Shown: piece after piece, positions 5,134-6,830 of the stretch
Numbering within the stretch: the stretch's first letter is position 1
Layout of the letters: each line of letters opens with the position of its first letter
NCBI GenBank assembly: GCA_030151135.1
Contig: JASLEQ010000438.1
Location: 1-6,830 of the forward strand
Length of the DNA: 6,830 nucleotides
Reading direction: 5' to 3'
Source of the DNA: Candidatus Sulfotelmatobacter sp.
Lineage (GTDB): Bacteria > Acidobacteriota > Terriglobia > Terriglobales > SbA1
Program-made: the position numbers and the translations under genes
The notes under the pieces: model-generated
The model's database searches: none
Told to the model about the DNA's origin: nothing
The model's input: the letters and a program-made list of their open reading frames with translations, nothing else

Positions 5134-6498
5134 TCAGCCTTTAACGATTTTCTTGCTGGAGTTGTCCCACACCGCGACGCTCTTGTTGAAGTAAGCGAAG
5201 TTAGCGAGATGGCATCCAATGCTGGTGTTATTGCCGAAGATTTCATTCTCGACAACCGGCTTGCGCGTACGAACCGCATTGAAGAAGTTTGCCTGATGGT
5301 CCACTGTGTCGCTGTACCCCGGAGGCGTGACATAGCTCTCGCCGGTAGCATCGACCTTAGCCTGGAGAGCGGGTGTGTCGGGGTGCTCGTCGTGCCACTT
5401 CGACAAATATTGATCACGAAGACTCTTCGGCCAGCCGTAAATCGAATAGCTTTCCGGCTCGGGACGAGTGTCCTCGGGCTTGTAGCTGAGGGTGTTGTCT
5501 TTGATGATCATCGTGCCCTTGGTGCCGTAAAAGCCGATGAATTCGCCGCCTGCATTGTTCAGGTTGCAACGTACCGTGACGCGGAAGCTCGGATACTCGT
5601 ACGCTGTCTCGATGAGATCGGGGAATTCACGACCATCTTTGAAGTGGAACAATCCACCGCTCGATGTGGCCCTTGAGGCAGGCACATTGGTGCCGGTGAT
5701 GAAGTGAATTCCGGAAAGCAGGTGGACGAAGAGATCGCCACCGAGTCCCTCGCCGTAGTCGGTAAAGCAGCGCCAGCGGAAGAAGCGAACCGGGTCAAAC
5801 GGGCGCTTGGGAGCTTTGCCGAGGAAGGCGTTCCAGTCGATGGTCTTTTCGCTGGCGTCCGGAGGGATGGGATAGACCCACGCACCGCTGGGGGAATTAC
5901 GGTCCCAGTAGGCGTTGATACAGAAAACCTCTCCCATCTTGCCGGAGTCGTAAATCTCCTTGGCCTTCGCGTAGAGGACAGAGCTGACGCGCTGGCTGCC
6001 GACGGCGATCATGCGGCCGTGTTTCTGGGCAGCTTCGACCATAGCGAATCCGTCTTCGGGAGTATGCGACATCGGCTTCTCGCAGTAGATGTCTTTGCCG
6101 GCAGCGCATGCATCTTCAAAAATCTGGCGATGATTGTGGTCCATGGTCGCAAGAATGATGGCATCCACGTCTTTGCGGTCGAGAACGGAGCGATAGTCAC
6201 GGGTCGCGGGGCAATTCGGATTGTTAACGGCTTCCTGGGCGGCAGTGTGGCGGCTGTCATAAAGATCGCAGACGCCCACGCACTGGACTCCGGGAACGTG
6301 GAGGGAGGCTTCCAGGTGCTCGCATCCTCGGATGCCGGTGCCGATGGAGGCGAAGCGAATAGTATCGCTGGGTGCCACCGGTCTGGGCGAAGCGTACAGG
6401 GTGCGGGGCTGCAAAACTGATTTGGCGACGGTGGTGGCCACCAGAGCGCCGGAACCGATCTGCATGAATTGACGGCGGGATACGGAATTCTTGGACAT
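5134..6498 (-). CDS. Tat-exported Gfo/Idh/MocA-family oxidoreductase
   Basis: This 454-residue protein starts with a twin-arginine signal, SRRQFM (7-12), then the hydrophobic IGSGALVATTVAKSVL, so it is probably exported folded with its nucleotide bound. The N-terminal Rossmann domain has GTGIRG (53-58) for NAD(P) binding and the family motif CEKP (139-142), whose lysine K141 is usually catalytic. The C-terminal alpha/beta domain includes GGDLFVHLLSGIHFITG (253-269) with H259 and H265, and GFYGTKGTMII (322-332). Relatives oxidise or epimerise sugars and polyols, and some act as NAD-dependent glycosidases (GH109-like); the substrate cannot be read here. The ATG at 6498 is chosen because GAGGG lies 8 bases upstream and the Tat motif follows closely; an in-frame GTG at 6513 would overlap that site. 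It appears to be a single-gene unit ending at the terminator at 5077-5109. Confidence 0.9.
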   Translation of the reverse strand: MSKNSVSRRQFMQIGSGALVATTVAKSVLQPRTLYASPRPVAPSDTIRFASIGTGIRGCEHLEASLHVPGVQCVGVCDLYDSRHTAAQEAVNNPNCPATRDYRSVLDRKDVDAIILATMDHNHRQIFEDACAAGKDIYCEKPMSHTPEDGFAMVEAAQKHGRMIAVGSQRVSSVLYAKAKEIYDSGKMGEVFCINAYWDRNSPSGAWVYPIPPDASEKTIDWNAFLGKAPKRPFDPVRFFRWRCFTDYGEGLGGDLFVHLLSGIHFITGTNVPASRATSSGGLFHFKDGREFPDLIETAYEYPSFRVTVRCNLNNAGGEFIGFYGTKGTMIIKDNTLSYKPEDTRPEPESYSIYGWPKSLRDQYLSKWHDEHPDTPALQAKVDATGESYVTPPGYSDTVDHQANFFNAVRTRKPVVENEIFGNNTSIGCHLANFAYFNKSVAVWDNSSKKIVKG

Positions 6499-6506
6499 TA
6501 TTTTCG

Positions 6507-6520
6507 CCCTCACAATGAGG
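6507..6520 (-). promoter_or_regulatory. Ribosome binding site inside a small hairpin
   Basis: On the minus strand the likely binding site GAGGG (6511-6507) is part of a dyad, CCTCA-TTG-TGAGG (6520-6508), just ahead of the ATG at 6498. The stem is only 5 bp, so it may modestly lower translation of the oxidoreductase or be coincidental. Confidence 0.4.
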
Positions 6521-6830
6521 AAAGGTGTTCTTCCGGATGAAGCTCAATGATCGCGGAAGTAAGCTACGATCAGGAATTATTGCACAACCGCAGGTGATTT
6601 AGTGAATCGATTTTCTAGACTACTAGAGGCATGTTCCGGATTGGAAAAATCGGAACAACTTTCCGTGTATTCCATGCCTGCCGACAACCCGGGACGATCG
6701 CCACGCTTTCGTAAGGTATCTCGAAAGCAAATCGTTTGCCGGGTCCAGAAAGGGTTGGTGAAGTTTGGTGCTGGAAACCGCCGGAAAGTATCGCATTTGC
6801 GAAGGCCTAGAGTCGCAATGTGCTGCTGAG
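6521..6830. other. Upstream region of the oxidoreductase; no convincing gene, several dyads
   Basis: No frame here gives a credible protein. A 75-codon frame from GTG 6602 is basic and lacks any recognisable pattern. The stretch does hold several small dyads: TCTAG-ACTA-CTAGA (6614-6627); GTTCC-(G)-GATT with AATC-GGAAC (6633-6656, one bulged G); GCTTTCG with CGAAAGC (6705-6711 and 6722-6728); and GCAAA-TCG-TTTGC (6727-6739). It presumably contains the oxidoreductase promoter and perhaps control sites for a gene beyond the window. No clear -35/-10 pair could be fixed on either strand. Confidence 0.4.

Noticed and set aside
4749..5676. Two overlapping frames, 4749-5417 (-) and 4891-5676 (+), spanning the convergent gene ends
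   Set aside because: Both run through the terminator hairpin and across two well-supported genes, and their products are arginine/serine-rich and featureless.
5704..6420. Long plus-strand frame (238 codons) opposite the oxidoreductase
   Set aside because: It mirrors the Rossmann domain of a clearly identified family protein; GC-biased codons keep the opposite frame open.
6602..6829. Plus-strand frame of 75 codons near the window end
   Set aside because: GTG start without a ribosome binding site, very basic, no motif, and it overlaps several dyads; more likely intergenic.
1..6830. Insertion sequence, CRISPR array, tRNA or attachment site
   Set aside because: No regularly spaced repeats, transposase motifs, tRNA-like cloverleaf or direct-repeat boundaries were seen on reading either strand.

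Overview
The window reads as an ordinary chromosomal segment of a moderately GC-rich Gram-negative bacterium. Acidobacteriota (Terriglobia-like) is my best guess. The clues are a Tat-exported Gfo/Idh/MocA oxidoreductase, a secreted lactonase-like beta-propeller, a YggX-type protein and an ECF sigma factor paired with an NrsF/DUF1109-type membrane anti-sigma factor. The taxon is an inference from gene style, not from a marker gene. No tRNA, rRNA, CRISPR array, transposase or phage gene is visible.

Layout. At 1-234 (+) lies a small uncharacterised protein. At 362-1813 (+) lies a polytopic membrane protein resembling GT-C/family 39 glycosyltransferases. At 1942-2214 (+) lies yggX, with a short 5' leader hairpin. 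A convergent intergenic region follows, carrying a perfect 16-bp stem-loop at 2328-2372. At 2384-3460 (-) lies a secreted beta-propeller protein. A divergent control region (3461-3752) separates it from an ECF sigma factor at 3753-4310 (+), whose stop codon overlaps the start of an NrsF-like six-helix membrane protein at 4307-5011 (+). A hairpin with flanking T-rich tracts at 5077-5109 serves as a terminator between this operon and the convergent Tat-dependent Gfo/Idh/MocA oxidoreductase at 5134-6498 (-). The last ~330 bases hold no convincing gene but several dyads.

The most interesting part is 2384-5011. The divergent region contains two copies of GCGTAACTTT-N14-CGAA, one reading towards the sigma factor and one towards the propeller gene. 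In each, GTAAC and CGAA are 17 nt apart, as expected for ECF-type -35 and -10 elements. This suggests the sigma factor transcribes its own operon and the divergent exported propeller, while the NrsF-like protein holds it at the membrane. That protein has two cysteines 50 residues apart (C146, C196), the spacing I recall for the metal/redox-relevant cysteines of Caulobacter NrsF. A redox- or metal-responsive envelope regulon is a reasonable hypothesis; the role of the propeller is unknown.
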